The notes beneath the pieces were generated by a model. That model saw nothing but the letters and a program-made list of their open reading frames with translations, was not told where the DNA came from and did no database searches. Made by a program: the position numbers and the translations under genes. This document shows positions 1-14,900 of a stretch of DNA of 64,000 nucleotides, piece after piece (the stretch's first letter is position 1; every line of letters starts with the position of its first letter). The stretch lies in assembly GCF_932526225.1 (NCBI RefSeq), contig NC_064042.1:10864540-10928539 (forward strand), written 5' to 3'. The stretch is from Nematostella vectensis. Lineage: Eukaryota > Cnidaria > Anthozoa > Actiniaria > Edwardsiidae.

Positions 1-3000
1 CGGGACACGGGAACTCCTGCGCGAATGTGGTACCCTCAGGGCAATAGTGCCCAGCGGGGCATGTACTGTTGTTGTAGAGGACGACAGGGGCTTGCCAGTT
101 ATCGCAAAAGAATCCAGCGGGACAGACCTGAAAAAGGGGGTAGAGGGTAACGCTGCTAATTGGGCCTTATCTCTCAAACAACCCTCCCTTAACAGGATTT
201 GTCATTTTTCGCGCCAGTGAGATCAATGAAACTGTGTTACTATCAAAACCTACCTTGCAAGAGGACTGTCCGGTCTCGTCCTGGTAGCGTCCGGAGTCAC
301 ACCGGACAGGCTCGGGTGATCCGAGCGGGCACTTGTGTCCAAGCGTGCAGTTATACTCATTGGGCTTGCATACCCTCTGCCGGGGCGGACAGTAAGACCC
401 CTCACAGCAGGGCGCGGTCACCCTCGTGTTCCCCCCTCCTTCGCAGTAATACCCTTCCGTGCAGTCGTTACAGTCACTCAGGGCGGTATTCTGGGTTGAG
501 TTACTGAAGGTTCCTGGGGGACACGGCGTATGCATTTGACTCTTGGAAGGACAATAGGAGCCGGCGGGGCAGACATTGCCAGTCACGCCGTCGGTCGGGT
601 TAGGCACTTTTGCGCCGCTGATGCAGTAGAACCCGGCACTGCAATTACCAGAAGGCGCGTCCAGACCGGTGGACCCGCAGTAGAACTGGCCGGGGCATAT
701 CAGCTGGGATGAGCTCTCCTGGGGGCAGTAGTACCCTGGTTGACACAGCCCTCCCCCGTCTTCGGGCCTACTGGGACGTGCCGTGATGGATCCGTTGGTG
801 CAGTACCAGCCACCATCACATGGTCCAGTCGGGGCGCTGAGACCTGACGAGGCAAGAGTGTAATATGAGACCAAAAAGGTGTAGTTACGGGAAGACGCAG
901 GGGGCGTGCGAACGGGCCCCATCGACCTTTTAAAAGCGGTCTGTTCTAATTGGATAACCGCCGAACCTTAGAGTTTTTGCATGTGAAGTACCGCGCCCCC
1001 TGTGAAATCCTGACATCGCGCTTTGTTTCTTGTTTCGTGTTTCTTGACACGTTTGAAGCGTCAATAGAACGCAAGTTCAAAACTTGTCCCGTTTAGGCGA
1101 GTTCTGCTGTAAGGAGTGTTTGATAAACTCAAGGCATTTTCCCATCTGACAGGTTAACTAGAGGGTTATTTAGGGGCATTTTCAACGATACTTGGTTAAG
1201 AGGCGGCTCTTTTATATTTCCCCGCTGTTCGATTTACTGAGGTCACACGAACCTGCTGTCTCGCAGTAGAACCCAGGTGTACACGTCTGGCATGCTGACA
1301 CATCAGACTGACCGGTCAGATTATTGAAGGTCCCTTCCTTGCAGGCATAAGTCACGCCCGCAAAACTCTCGGGTGGACAGTAGTATCCCGCGGGACAGAT
1401 TTCGGGCACTGTTGTGTTACCGGCGCAGAAGTACCCTTTGGGGCACGTAAGACAGACAGCTTGCTGGGTAGCGTTCTGGTAGGACCCTGGAGGGCACGAA
1501 ACTGGTAGGGGCGAGCCTTGAGGGCACTTATAACCCGACGGACACTCTCCACCTAGGGCGGGGTCCGCTGGTCTTGGCGTGTGTGAGCCCGCGTGGCAGT
1601 AGAATCCAGGATCACATGGTCCGGTGACCGTTGTCTGGTTTCCGCTCTCGCAGTACGAGCCGGCTCGGCATTGGGTGCATTCGTTCGCTGAGCGAATCCT
1701 GTTTTGACCTCCAGGGGCGTATCTAAAGCAATAAAACAAATGACTTACAGATGTACTCTGATACGAAAGTGGAGAAGGGGGACGAAGTGGAAAAGATGGT
1801 GCGTGAAGGTCAGCGAAGGAGACGGAGACGGAAACGGAAAAGGAACAGAACAGTTCCTTTTTCCAGATCATTTTTTACGTCTCCTTCACGATGATTTACA
1901 AACCAGCCTATGGTCTCACGTCACTGCTTTCTTCTCTGTTTCCTTTCAGCCGTCTTTACAGAAGTTCACAAAAAATATAATATAAAAAAATAATTTAAAT
2001 CTGATACTTAAACTGAATAAAGCTTCACAGAAGTTTCAAACAAATATCCACTGCCATTTTAACGTCAAACTGAGTAGTATTCGGATTTATAAACAACCTT
2101 TTTTTCATTGCCATTGCAAAAGACAGCGTTTTATATACGTCCGATGCTCTTGGGACAAACGCTTTGCTGAAATAGTCCGAAGCAAGAGCAATTCATTTGG
2201 TCGAACATACCTTCCCGGTGGACAAGGCTGTCGGGACGACACCCCTTGTAAGCAGTAGTACCCTCCCGTGGGACACGACCCATACCAGGGAGGGGTGTGT
2301 CCTGTATCGACTGGGGGGGTGGGGCTCGGGGCACGCCGGTAGCAGTAGTATCCCGCCGAGCATACGTCGGAGACATTCTTCAGTCCCGTCCCCTGACAAT
2401 AGTACCCCGCAAGGCAGTCCGTACACTGGGTCACTAGTGACAAGCCTGTCCGAGATCCGAACGTCCCTTCCGGACACGCCTGCTTGAGGCCGTTGAAAGT
2501 AGCATCATCGCCAATGTGACAGAAGTAGCCTTGGGGGCAAGGGGCGGGGTCTATGGTCCCGCCCATGCACTCGTATCCCGCGGGACAGACCTTGCACGCG
2601 GAGTGGCCAGTCTCGTTGGCATAGTAACCTAAGGACAATAAAGGCGGTTGTAAATCCTTTGATTGATGTTCTTTAGGTAATTCGAGCAACTACGACGTCG
2701 ACGGCAGGGAGAATGTAACTCACAAACAAGCTTTCATGCTTGGCACTTAAGAAGTTTTAATAAAATTCACTCAACAGACAAGCCCTAGAATCTTATTTCT
2801 AACATAGCGAACAAGCATAGTCTAGTTTTCCATCTGGAGTTTTCAAGTTGTAGTTTGCAGAAAAACGGCTGAGATGTATCAGACAAAATCCACATGAGTG
2901 CATTTCAACGTCTGGCTCTTTGAATTTTCAACTGTTTCCTCCCGTCACCGTTCGCGTTGCCGTTATCGTTGCTTAAATTCCCTATTAGCTTGAGCAGTCT

Positions 3001-6000
3001 ATGCAGATAAATGAAGCCTTGCTTGATGTCTTATTACCTTGTTTCAAATTGAAGCAACAAGTAAAGTCAGCGATCTGTTTTTCCCTAAATACCCACGTGT
3101 AAAACGTCTTTTTAAAACAAGGGGCCAAACGTGAACAAGTGTTTGAGCAACACAAAATACGTAATGGCAGCACCGCTAACAGGGGTGCGAAATGCTGCGA
3201 ACACTTGCTACTATCACCGAATCAGCTGTGTCTTAGGATCATCTTTCACCATCTACTCCTCACCTAGAGAGTGCATGTCTACTTACCTACAAGACAATTC
3301 TGGGGCTGCTGTCCTGCCAAGCAGAACTTCCCTTTTGGACAGGCCCCGCCAGTGGACCCATTATTTGGGCGTGGCATTGTCGCCCCTCGGGTACAATAGT
3401 AGCCCGCGTCACAAGTGCCTGTCACAGCCGTCTGCCCTGTGGTGTTACAGTATTTCCCTTCGTCACAAAGTCTACAGTCGCCTACTGCTTTGGCGCCTTC
3501 GTCGGGACTACAAACAGAGATAAATTGTATTAGGCTTTTGAGGTTTTACGCACTAGCAGTTAGTCTAAACAGGATTCAAAAGATGATTAAAATTAAGCCG
3601 GATTAGACAATGACAAGACTCTGTCAGGCGAGTAGCAAGGATTTCTCAAGGAAGGTGGTGGTGGTGGTGGGGGGGTGATCTAATGTTCTTTGTGTTAACA
3701 AAGATATATTGAGATTTAAAAAAATCCATTTGATGTGATTAGGTTGTACACCAGCCCAAAAGAATGTAAAATCCGGCCTTACCCCAATATAAACAACGAT
3801 CAGCTTTATGCCACTAAATTACTTTTAATATGTATCTATGAAGAAATAGTGTCCTCTCTGACACACCCGGCCCCACCCAAATATGAACGACCCTCTGTTT
3901 TGCCACTGATTTACTTACTAGTATGTTCCAGAGGGGCAGGGTATTTCGCGTGTAGTTCCCGCGGGACAATAGTGCCCTCTCACGCACACCCGGCCCCACT
4001 CCAATACGTCCTTTTCGAACGTGGGCGTGGCTCTTGTTGCGTTTCCGAAGCACATATAGCCCGCTTCGCAGTCAGCTGGAAATAGAATGCGAAGTGTTAG
4101 AAATTATTCGCCATTGCATAGGACCGAAAATCAAGATTTTGTATTTTGCTTATGGACAACGTCTCTCAAACCACCTTTATTGATTACGTACTAAAATTAC
4201 ATATGAAGAAAACGTTGTCGTTTGAGAAGTCTGGTACCGAGCAATTTAAGTTGCTTTTCAGAGGCTTTCTCCATTGACCAAAGATGGTCACAGTCACTGG
4301 TTTTCTCTTTTGAATACAATTCATAAAGTTTGCGAAGCACCTGCGGTACGACAGTCTTAAAAATGACAAGAATCATATGCAGGTTTTCCAAATAAGGAAT
4401 ATATTAGTTTCCTTATATGGAAGAATTTTCTTGATATCAAATGACGCTGGTCCCTCGCACTGATTTACCTCGTTTTCTAATTCGCTTTAATGAACTTTGT
4501 TGATTTAGAAAATGCAATGCATAAATTTGACAGGAATCACAAAAAGGTAGTGCAATTTTTAAAACAAATATCAAACAGGAGAACATCTTCATACCGTAGC
4601 GAACGCCTTCAAAAGTCCCAAATTTAAATTTCTTCAGTTAAACTACACATATAAAACCTCCATTTGGCGAACAGATCCATATAAAGAAAACATTAACTCG
4701 ACCCCGAGGGTGTCCGATATATGCAGGTTCTCCTGTATGAAAAGTTAGCATGTACCTGTTGGAGCGGTCTGAGCGGTCGGATTACAGTACTTCCCGGGAG
4801 GACAAGGGACACAACTGGCATTAGACACGGACAAGGCATAGCTGTTGTATGTCCCTTCCGGACACGCTGTTTGCGACTCGCTTCCTATTGGGCAATAAAA
4901 CCCGGCAGTACAGTTCACGGGCGTGGTCATGCTTTTAGTCGGACAATATTTCCCTTCCGGACAAGGCAAACAGTGATCTTGCCGCTCATATGGCTGAAAA
5001 AATAAATGGACAAAAATATTACTTTAAAAAATATCGAAAAGTCTACCCCCGGTAGATAGCCTGGGTGGGACTATCCTCTCGCAAACAGAGACTTTTCCTT
5101 CCTTCCTTCCTTCCTCCCCCCCCCCCCCCCCCCCCCACTCCCCAACGCGCGCTCTGATGTAAAGTATTGCCATTGGTAAATCCTTATCCTCCTTTCCCCC
5201 AATGCTTGAGTGTTGAGACTCTAGGATCCGGCTCTTTCTTTCTCCGCTCCCTTCCCCCTCCCCCAAGCGCACTTATGTATTGCCATTGGCAATTCCCTAT
5301 TCTACCCTCCCCCAAATGCCATAAAAATGGTCATACCTGGTAGGTACCCGGAAGGCACGGCTGCTCAGCCGAAGCTCCCGCTTTGGTAAAGTACCCTGCT
5401 CGGGTGAGTGACGCGTTGGGGCTCTGAGACCCGGCCGGACAGTAGTAGCCGGCGTTACACGGTCCTTCCGGACGTGTTAGACGCTTCACGCTACAGTAGT
5501 AACCCGCATCGCACTGTTGACAATCCTGATTGTTCGTAGCACCGGTACCTAGTTAAATAAATAAAATATACTTGTTAACGCATAAAGTCAAGCAAATATT
5601 CACCATGTAATGGCGATATCAGGAATTCTGCTGTAAATTGTAATTGAATAATTGTTATTTGCGTTGTTTACTTCACTGTAAATGCAAAAGGAGGAAAAAA
5701 TGTAGCTGTTACTTTAGTTGGCATTACTGTTACTGTTGTAATTTGTTGTTATCTATGCTGTTATTTAAAATTATTGTTGCTATATGGTTACGTGATGGGT
5801 GTTTTGTAGTTCATCACTCACCTTTACTATAAGTTCCAGGGTTACATGACTGGAATTCGTAAGACCCGGTGACACAGAAGGTTCCCTGCGGACACGGTTC
5901 CCCTGTGGTGCCGTCTGTGGGGGTTGGGGTGTACGCACCAAGATAACACACGTAACCCGGGTCGCACTGCGCTCTGGGTAATGGCAGACCTTGGGCGTCA

Positions 6001-6006
6001 CAGTAC
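1..6006 (-). CDS. Giant Cys-rich gene, exons 18-26 (partial at left edge)
   Basis: Exons in transcript order: 5822-6006, 5337-5548, 4756-4993, 3919-4075, 3287-3507, 2211-2628, 1253-1722, 254-843, 1-127 (cut by the window edge). The junction between 1253 and 843 replaces two longer naive open frames: splicing GCA-G to GT-CTC restores the module line C-E-T-A-G-L-S-A-P-T-G-P-C, which neither frame has alone. The last exon is still inside the Cys-rich repeats, so the C-terminus and any membrane anchor lie to the left of the window. Confidence 0.8.
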
Positions 6007-8920
6007 CTTTGGGGGAAAGGTCACGTGATTACGCATGTGTAGATCGAGTACTATAGATTATACTTTATCTACCTCGGGAATGACGCGTCGAAGTCAGTTG
6101 AAAAAAACGGCGGGGTCGAAAGCGAAAAGAGTCGAAAGCGGCGTGGGAGATATTTAAAGATTATTACGTGAACAGACGTTCTTTCCTCTTATCTTATCTT
6201 ATTTATTTGAAGAAAAAAAGGCTGCACGTGTTTTGAAAAGCAAATGCAGATGCAAAACAGACGACACTCATTCAAAATGATGCTTTGTTATACTTGGTAT
6301 TATGCTAACACGACAAAATAGCGGCTAACCGGAATGTTTAACATAACCCAATCAGCAACCAGCGAACCAATCTGTCAATCGAGCGAAAGACTTACCATCC
6401 CGGCGTGCACTTGGTGCAGTTTTCGATGTAGTGGAGCCCACTGCTGTTGCTAAAGTGACCGATTGGGCATGGCTCGGGGTCGCTGGACTCGGGGGGACAG
6501 TAGTAGCCTAGGGGGCAGGTCTTGGGCGTGACCGTCCCTATGGGGCAGTAGTTACCCACCGTACAGGGGGAGCAATCTGATACATTGCGACCACCGGCTG
6601 GAAAAAAAAGGACGTAATTAGGTCTGATTGTTTCCTAGATTACTAGACTAAATCAAAAGATTATGGTCTAAAGGAAATAGTCTCCGCGGCCCATGACAGC
6701 GATCCTGAAAGTTATTCTTAGTAACAGAATACTATTTTTAGATTGTGCATGCTTGTTAACGATTTTAAATAACGGGAGCCAGACAACGATTTACGTATTG
6801 AAGTTCATTGGCGAGAGACCATAGGTGAGAACCTGTTGTCAACATTCTACTCACCGTCAGGTCGGTAGGTGGCCTTGGGGCACGGAATCTGCCGAGGACC
6901 ATACGAACCAATCCGAAGTGACGAAACTCCGTCCGTGATATTCGTCGGGCAATAGAAACCGGGATCGCAGCTTCCAGTAGGATTTTCGGACGCTTTACGG
7001 CAGTATCTTCCAGCCGTACACATAAGGCAGTCCAGGACGTTTTTAGCTCCAAAACTCGGATTGTAAGTTCCGACGGGACAAGGAACTTCAGCTTCGATAC
7101 CTTAAAATAAATGATTTACAAAAGTGTCATTTTCCTTTTCTCGTTCAGCGTTCTTTTTCACGAGTTTGTTGGTTTGCAAACCACAGCAGGGGTTTTAAGC
7201 TCTTGCGCATTGTCAAAATGTGGTTATAACTAGACCACGACACTGTTTATTCCATCCTTTGGAGTTGATACAGCCAGAACTTCAATAATATTTCAATTAT
7301 AAATAACATTAATAAATAACATTACTTAAAATCATTTGAACACTTGCCAAACCACCCACAACAACAATAAACGCCCTCAGGGCACTTCACAGAAATAAAA
7401 CATACCTTCGGGGCAATAGTGAGCCTTACTGCAGGAGGTCGCCTCAGAGACATTCGTCAAACCACCCTTACAATAAAGGCCCTCAGGGCACCTCATAGTG
7501 GTGTTCATATTGGTCTCTGTCGTGGTGTCACTATCACAATAACGTCCCGGGAGGCACACTTGACACACTGACTGTCCTGGTTTGGTGAATAATCCCTTCC
7601 CACAGGGGGAGGGGACGATTGTGGCGTTGAGGCAGTAGTGTCCTGCTGTACAAGGCTTGCAGTCATTCTGGTACCCGGCAGGGGTCCCCACAGTAGTGGT
7701 CAATGTAGCACTGTACCCATCAGGCATAAAGGTACCTGTTTAGAAAATTGCAAGTTAGTTTACTATGGAGATTAGAGCCGTAGAAGCCCAGTGCCACTGG
7801 CATGGCTCCTTATCAAAATACAAAACGTCCAAGTATCTTTTTACATACACCTATTTCACAAAAAGGTGTTAGTGCAAATGGTAAATGGCTTATGGGCACT
7901 GATTATTAGTAAAATTAAAGGTGTTAAATAAAGTACAGCAATGTCAGAGCCAAGCATTGGTAACCTTTAATGGATAATTGTATTGATTTATCCATATTCT
8001 TCGAGACGCATGGTTACGTTCGTTCGTAGAACTGCCATTTGCCAATCGCCATTTGCCATTTGCACTGACAACCTTTATTGAAATCGGTGTATACAACAGA
8101 AACAGCATATATGGATGCTGATGACGAACATCTGATGGTGAACAACGTTCAAAATACCCATGATGCACCCGTTGCAGTGATCATTATGCTCCACTTGACA
8201 GTGCTGAGAAACGCAAGACTAGTTCCAGTACCGCGCGGTTAAACCAGCCTTTTTGTTTTGAGATGGCGGCGTTTTACCGTCGAACTGTCACATTTTGTCG
8301 AATGCTAAGAAAACTAGATCAAACCTAAGGCTAAAATTGTCTTTATGACTCCATCATTATCAAACAATCAAATTATCTGTCATCTTTTGTACAGTATGGA
8401 TTTAATGCTGTACAGTAAGTCAAAACAGCGACCGAAGTCAGCCTTTCATACCTTCACTCGAACGATTCAACACTAAGATTTTCTTTGTTTTCGCCAGCAC
8501 ACGCGCATGCGCACACGTTATTCAGCACTGTCATGCTCACCTATAGGGCACTGCTCAGGCTGCACGCTCCCTTTCTCGCAAAAGTGTCCTTGCGTACAGT
8601 TAAGACACTCTGATTGGCTGGCTTTTCCATACTCTGGGTTATATGTGCCATTATCACAAGGAAACTGCTCAGCCACACGAGTTCCGTTCGGGCAGTAATA
8701 TCCGGGGGGACACTGAGCGGTAGGGGAGGCCTCTCCTCCGAGGCAGTAATAGCGCTCCGGGCAGACCGTGCACTGGGCTGCATCGTAGAGATCTGAGCGG
8801 ATAGTGTATGTTCCAGGCGGACACGGGAATTTTGTCGGGGAGGGGGTTCCTGAAACGCGAAAAGATGATACGACATTTTAAAACAACAAGTAATCAGTTG
8901 GCTGGTTAAATTGTGGTAGA

Positions 8921-8979
<59 letters not shown>

Positions 8980-11900
8980 CAAAATACCCTTTATAAAGAG
9001 TGGGGTGGCGGGGAGGAGGGACTAAGTTATAGACTGCCGCCAACCAAATACATTCCTCCTTTAGAACAAGGCATGAAGGACTTAATACAGCTTACCTAAA
9101 ACTAACACAGGGGAAATGGGTACATAAGTCTACATTCAAACGTCGTTCATTTGCATGTATTTCCATTGAATACGGCTCATGGAAAATACGACGTTTGTGC
9201 ATGGTCTAACTCTAATTAGGACAAAACATCCCAAACATGGTAGGAATGGGCGTCCTTTTAAAGATTTTGAGATTTTGCGTACCCTAGCGCCTTACTGATA
9301 CAATTCTTGTTAAGAGCATTTGCGATGACCTGCTCCCCAAAGAAAAAAAAACGTCCTTCAAGTGGCCGAGTTGCCCTGTCCCATTAAATTCACAACTTTT
9401 GTACTGACCTTCAGGGCAGTAGTGACCAGGTCTGCAGTCCTGCCAAGTGTTGTTATTATTAAGACCGGTACCCCATCCACAGGACTTTGTCTGCGGGCAT
9501 CGTAAACACTCCTCTGCTGCCGTAAGACCAGGACGGTCTCCATAAGTCCCGGGAGGACACGGAAACTGGTCCCCTGCAGCCGTACCATTAGGACAGTAGT
9601 AACCCTCGTAACATACATGGGAAGCATTGGTCTGTCCAGCGGACGGACAGAACATCCCGGCGGTACAGCGCACGCAGTTAATCTTGTAGCCGATATTCCA
9701 TTCAGGGTTATAGGTCCCTATAGGGCACGGTAAGGGCGTTATGGTCGCTTCTTGGGACGTCCCGTCGGGGCAATAGTAACCGGGCGGACAGCTCTTACAC
9801 TCGGTGTAATTACTCAGACCGGTCACATCACTGTAATAGCCGGCATGGCAGGCAAACTGATTCCCAGCCCGGGTCCCCTCGGGACAGTAGTACCCAGGGG
9901 GGCAGTCTGCGGGAGTGACACTTCCTCGGGTGCAGTACTTTCTAGCCGGACAGGTCTGACAAGCCGGAGTCTGCGTAGTGGCGTTTGTGTCCGGGTTGTA
10001 TGTCCCTGCCGGACAAGGGAATTCCCGAGAGTATTTGGTCGCCTGGGGGCAGTAGTGTCCAGCAGGGCAGAGGTAAGGTGTGTAGTCGGACAGGCCGCTG
10101 TCTTGGCAGTAGTAGCCAGGGGGACAGCTGGTACAGGCGGCGTTGTTGGCGGAGCCGTTCTTGCTGTTGTAGGTTCCCGGGCTGCATGGATAGAAAGTCT
10201 GCCCGTCACAGTACCCACCGGTGGGACATACACCTGAAAAAACATGAGGTAATACGTCACACGTCACGCACGTCACACTTGTCACTCAGATAAATCATAA
10301 CGTACACATGATTTCCCATATTTGAGCTAAAATCTATGCTCTCTGGGGATCCTGTAAGATGACATGGTATGTTGTGTATATAGCTGTGTTTTTTTCAACA
10401 AGTAGCAACTCAAATGGCCTTACCATCAGGTGGGCTGTCTGTGGTGGATTGCTCTCGGCATTTGAATCCCGCCCTACATCGCAAGCAATACGATGCGCCT
10501 ACGCCTGAGTAGGTACCCGCTGGACATGGTGCGGGCGCTGAGAGAAATAAAAGAGGTTTTATTTATACTAGCACAGCAGAGAGCAACAGAGAAAACATTT
10601 GAATCCATTTGAAAAAAGGGGGGGGGGGCATTAAAGTACAGCTCGGTATGTTTTATGTAGTTTGAGTGAAGTCCGTGTGTGTAATTCCACTCGTTGACTA
10701 CTTTCAGTGGATGTGCTTTTAATCTGCCCATCACAAAAAAGTGTGTGTTATTTTAATGGGTCGACAGCGTCTTTTATTTAAAATCGATCCCAGCAATTGT
10801 CTCCTGTTAACTCATCCGAAATGTACAACAACAAAATCAATTTCAGCAATTCACTTTGGAGCTATCTCCGCGAATGTTTGGATTTCCTAACAATGTTAAA
10901 CATAATCCAAGCTCTATCTCGGCACATGTGATTTTGAGTTGCCTGTGTTGGATGCGTGACGAAATTTGTGACCCACTCACCCCAGTCCGTCACGGCAAAC
11001 AGGAAGACCGAAAATGAGGTGTCTGACTTGAAATTTACGAGGACATAAGGGAGCTTTCAGCACAATTTAATTGCATGCGACACCTCTACAACTTGTGTCG
11101 TATAGTGTAAATCAGCCATAACGATGCTCGACTACGAGAGCCATAAAGTATAATTTAGGGCTAATACACATGTGTCTAAATCGTGCTGTCTCAACCAGCG
11201 TTTACCTGAGGGATCGGAGCACTGAAAGCCGGGTTTACACAGCTGGCATATTGGAGAGTTGTTTTCGCTGTAGTACCCCGCAGGGCACGTGACTGGGCCC
11301 ATTTCGATAGAGGGGCATGAGTATCCGGGTAGGCAGGGTGTACACTTGATTTGGGCACCAAGCGAATATGTGCCGTTGGGACAAAGAGCCCTATATTAAA
11401 AAGACCATAATATTATAATAGTGAACCCTTACGGGGACGAAAAATTACTACTAATTATCTCGTATAAACGACATCTACGCCCATTCCCGAGGGTGTCGTG
11501 TCAAAGTGGAGGATGACGCATTGACCAATTAGAATGCAGTTTATACGATTGCGTGACATATCACTCCAATGTAGTCACGCTCATGATTCGCGAATTTGTA
11601 TCCCTGTTGGTACATTATGTAGGATAGATGCATTGGCCAATCAAAATGCAGGTAATAACATTGCGTTACATGTCACTCACCTGTAGTCACGGTCTTGGTA
11701 GGGGCACCCGTATCCCGGCGGGCACATGGTACAGGATGACGCGTTGGCCAATGAAAAGTAGCCATTTGGACATGGGACCTCTTTGTTTGAATCGATCCTT
11801 GGGCATGAACTAGAGAAATATACAAAATTGAATAAGTTCGATCCCCCTGTGTTTTAATTTAAAATATAATAAACAAACAGCGATATATTGTAGACGCAGT

Positions 11901-14900
11901 AAAAAGATTCGATTGATAAATTGTAGCATCAATAATCCATTTTCGAATTCTGCTATGCCCGCTGAACAAACAGACCATGGATGCGCTAGGCTCAAATGTT
12001 GACAAATGAACATAACGGGAGAATTACTCGGAGCTTGAATAAAATACAATGCAAGAAATTTTCCTTAGTGTCTATGTCCTACGGGTAAAATGGAATTCCA
12101 AGCTTGACTATTGCGCGAAAACAAATGCTGCAGCTATACAAAAAAACTTTCAACTTTCAATAAGCGCGCAAATGGCGAGAAAGTAAGGGTGCGTAAAAAT
12201 CTTAACAAATATCAATTTTAAGAATAATAGAATAATACAATAACTGAACTCCAGATCCAGATCCAGATCATTTCAGATCCTTCATCGAACACTTCTCAAC
12301 GTGTTACATAAACACGGGTTATCGAACACTTGATCATGTACATTCTCTAACATAAGATGACTTACTATCCAGCACGGCAGGGCGTGCATTCAGTCTGCCC
12401 CCACCCAAATCAGCACTTCTCAACGTGTTACATAAACACGGGTTATCGAACACTTGATCATGTACATTCTCTAACATAAGATGACTTACTATCCAGCACG
12501 GCAGGGCGTGCATTCAGTCTGCCCCACCCAAATCAGCACTTCTCAACGTGCTCCATAAACACGGGTATTCACTTAATAGAACACTTGATCATGTACATTC
12601 TATAACATAATATGACTTACTATCCAGCACGGCAGGGCGTGCATTCAGTCTGCCCCACCCAAATCAGCACTTCTCAACGTGCTACATAAACACGGGTTAT
12701 CCAACACTTGATCATGTACATTCTCCAACATAATATGACTTACTATCCAGCACGACAGGGCGTGCATTCAGTCTGCCTTCCCGTGGAGTACCAGCCATCA
12801 GGACACTTGATCATGTTATCTGTGTCATTCCTCGGGCACGCGTATCCTTTAGGGCAATCCGTACACGTCGCCTGGCCACCAACAGAATACGTCCCTTCGC
12901 CACAGTCTTGGATCCCGACGCCTTCTGGGAAGGGGCACTTCTTGCCTGGGGGGCAGGACGTACATGCGGCAGCTCCCTCATAGGAATACGTCCCTGGGGT
13001 ACATTTCAGGCTGCTGTCTTTTCTATTAATCATGAAACCAGAAAATTGGAAAATGTCTATGTATTATGTCTAATAAAACACTAAATAAGAATCGCCATCT
13101 AAAATGAATTGTCGCAACGATACCTAAAGAATGGTAATATCAATCATCTACCTCGGACAAAAAATCAAAATACTAACAAAATTTCCAAAGTTTAGTTTGA
13201 ATCTAGTTCTATTTTTTTTTTTTTTTTTTTCGAGTGGTAGTTGTACCGGTAGGCACAATAACCCTCCAAAGGCGCAACGATAAATTCCGATTGGATGCAT
13301 GTTCCATACCCTTATTCTGCTATCATTTTAAATTTCCGAAGACGCAACGAAAGTCACGAGAGGTAGCCGACGCGTTACAGCTCGGCCTTTTATCACTAGA
13401 AGCCACCGAAGGTGCAACGAAAAAATGCCGAGTGGTGGCAGTCACCGTACGGCTCGAGTGGTGGTAGGGGCTTAACCATTCGGTCTATTATCATTACAAT
13501 TCTCCAAGTGCAGCGAAAAATTACAGAGTTGTGGTTGGCGCATGACTAGCCCCCGACACCCAGACGTCCACAGTAGTGTCCAGTTATAGGGGGCGTACTT
13601 ACGTTATAAGAGGGCAATAGAAGCCCTTACTGCATGGTGTACAGACGATGCTAGAACCAATAGCGTAAGAGCCAGGAGAGCAGGGGTTTTGTGTCGCTAG
13701 GGTGGTGTTTGGGCACGCGAATCCCGGCGGGCACATGGTGCAGAAGGTTGTACCACCTGTACTGTACGAGCCTAGACATTAAAAATACGTTAGGCAAGAT
13801 AACAAACAAATGTTATTTAATATAGGCGTCTTAAGTTATTGTAAAAACTTGGCGCCTTTGTACGTACATCCAGGGGCGGATCCAAAATGTGGGCTGGATT
13901 AGTGATCCATAGGTTCTTGGTAGGTCACATAGATCTAACTTTTTCATGCTGAATTGGATTTATCGCGACAAGTCAAGCAGACAAAGGCACATGGACAGTA
14001 CCTCCCGTCCCTCAAACATTTATTTTCTTAAAACAAAATGACTTTTCATTTTTTACTCAAAAAGGGGTAGGAGGGGGGGGGGGGGGGGGTGGATATCAAC
14101 CCAATCCACCATCACTATCACAACCACCACCGTCACCGTCATCGCCAACGTCATCATCAATTATCATAAATCCCAAATCAACCCAAATCAACATCACCCT
14201 TACCTCCACCCCATCAGATCACCATTATCATCAACATCAACTATAACCATTATTTGTACTAACATCATCATAACAAGCGTCATCACTTCTAAATTTTTCA
14301 ATTCCGGTTTCTTTTATATACCTGAAGAACACGCGATAGGTGCTGCCGAAGTGGTCGGGCACTTGAACCCTGCCTCGCACCTAACACACGCCGTCTTCCG
14401 CAGAGTGTTCGCGTAATACCCAGAGGAACAGGGCGTTGGCCTGGAATGGGTGTTAGGGCACTCATGGCCGAGAGGGCAGTCCAGACACTCGGTAGCCCTG
14501 GGGTGTGAGTATGTCCCTGCGGCACAAGGCAGCTCCGGGTCACGCGGCGTGCGGCAGTAGTACCCTGCTCGACAGGGCTCGCACGTGGTACCGGAGCTGC
14601 TAGGGTGTTCTCCTGATTGACAGCTAACGGGGGCTTGATCCCGGGCGGGGCAGATTTTGCCGGTAGTAGCATTTGGGCAGGTTTGACAATCGATCACTGA
14701 AAATGAACGAAATTTAAGACTTCGAACAGAGGCGATAGCCAAGGCGTGTGATTAGGGTTGGGCGGTGGTAAGCCCTCTAACACTAAAAACCGTTCTTTTC
14801 CAACTGAAAAATAGCTGAATTTTATATTGTTTTCACACACACCCTCTCTCGACAAATCGTTTCAGGATATTATGTATGGACGATGAGCATCTCCAACAAC

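Noticed and set aside
199..712. Plus-strand open frames opposite the Cys-rich exons
   Set aside because: They are antisense shadows of GC-rich coding repeats, with no domain and no splice context.
167..922. Gene start at 922 (M-G-P-V-R...)
   Set aside because: The frame upstream of 843 is intronic; the exon begins after TCGTCAG at 844 and continues the previous exon.
1212..1871. Taking the whole 219-codon frame as one exon
   Set aside because: Both ends run into intron; splice sites at 1722 and 1253 restore the Cys module pattern and phase.
9752..10293. 161- and 102-codon plus-strand frames
   Set aside because: They lie wholly opposite exon 13 of the giant gene, which has a clear protein pattern on the minus strand.
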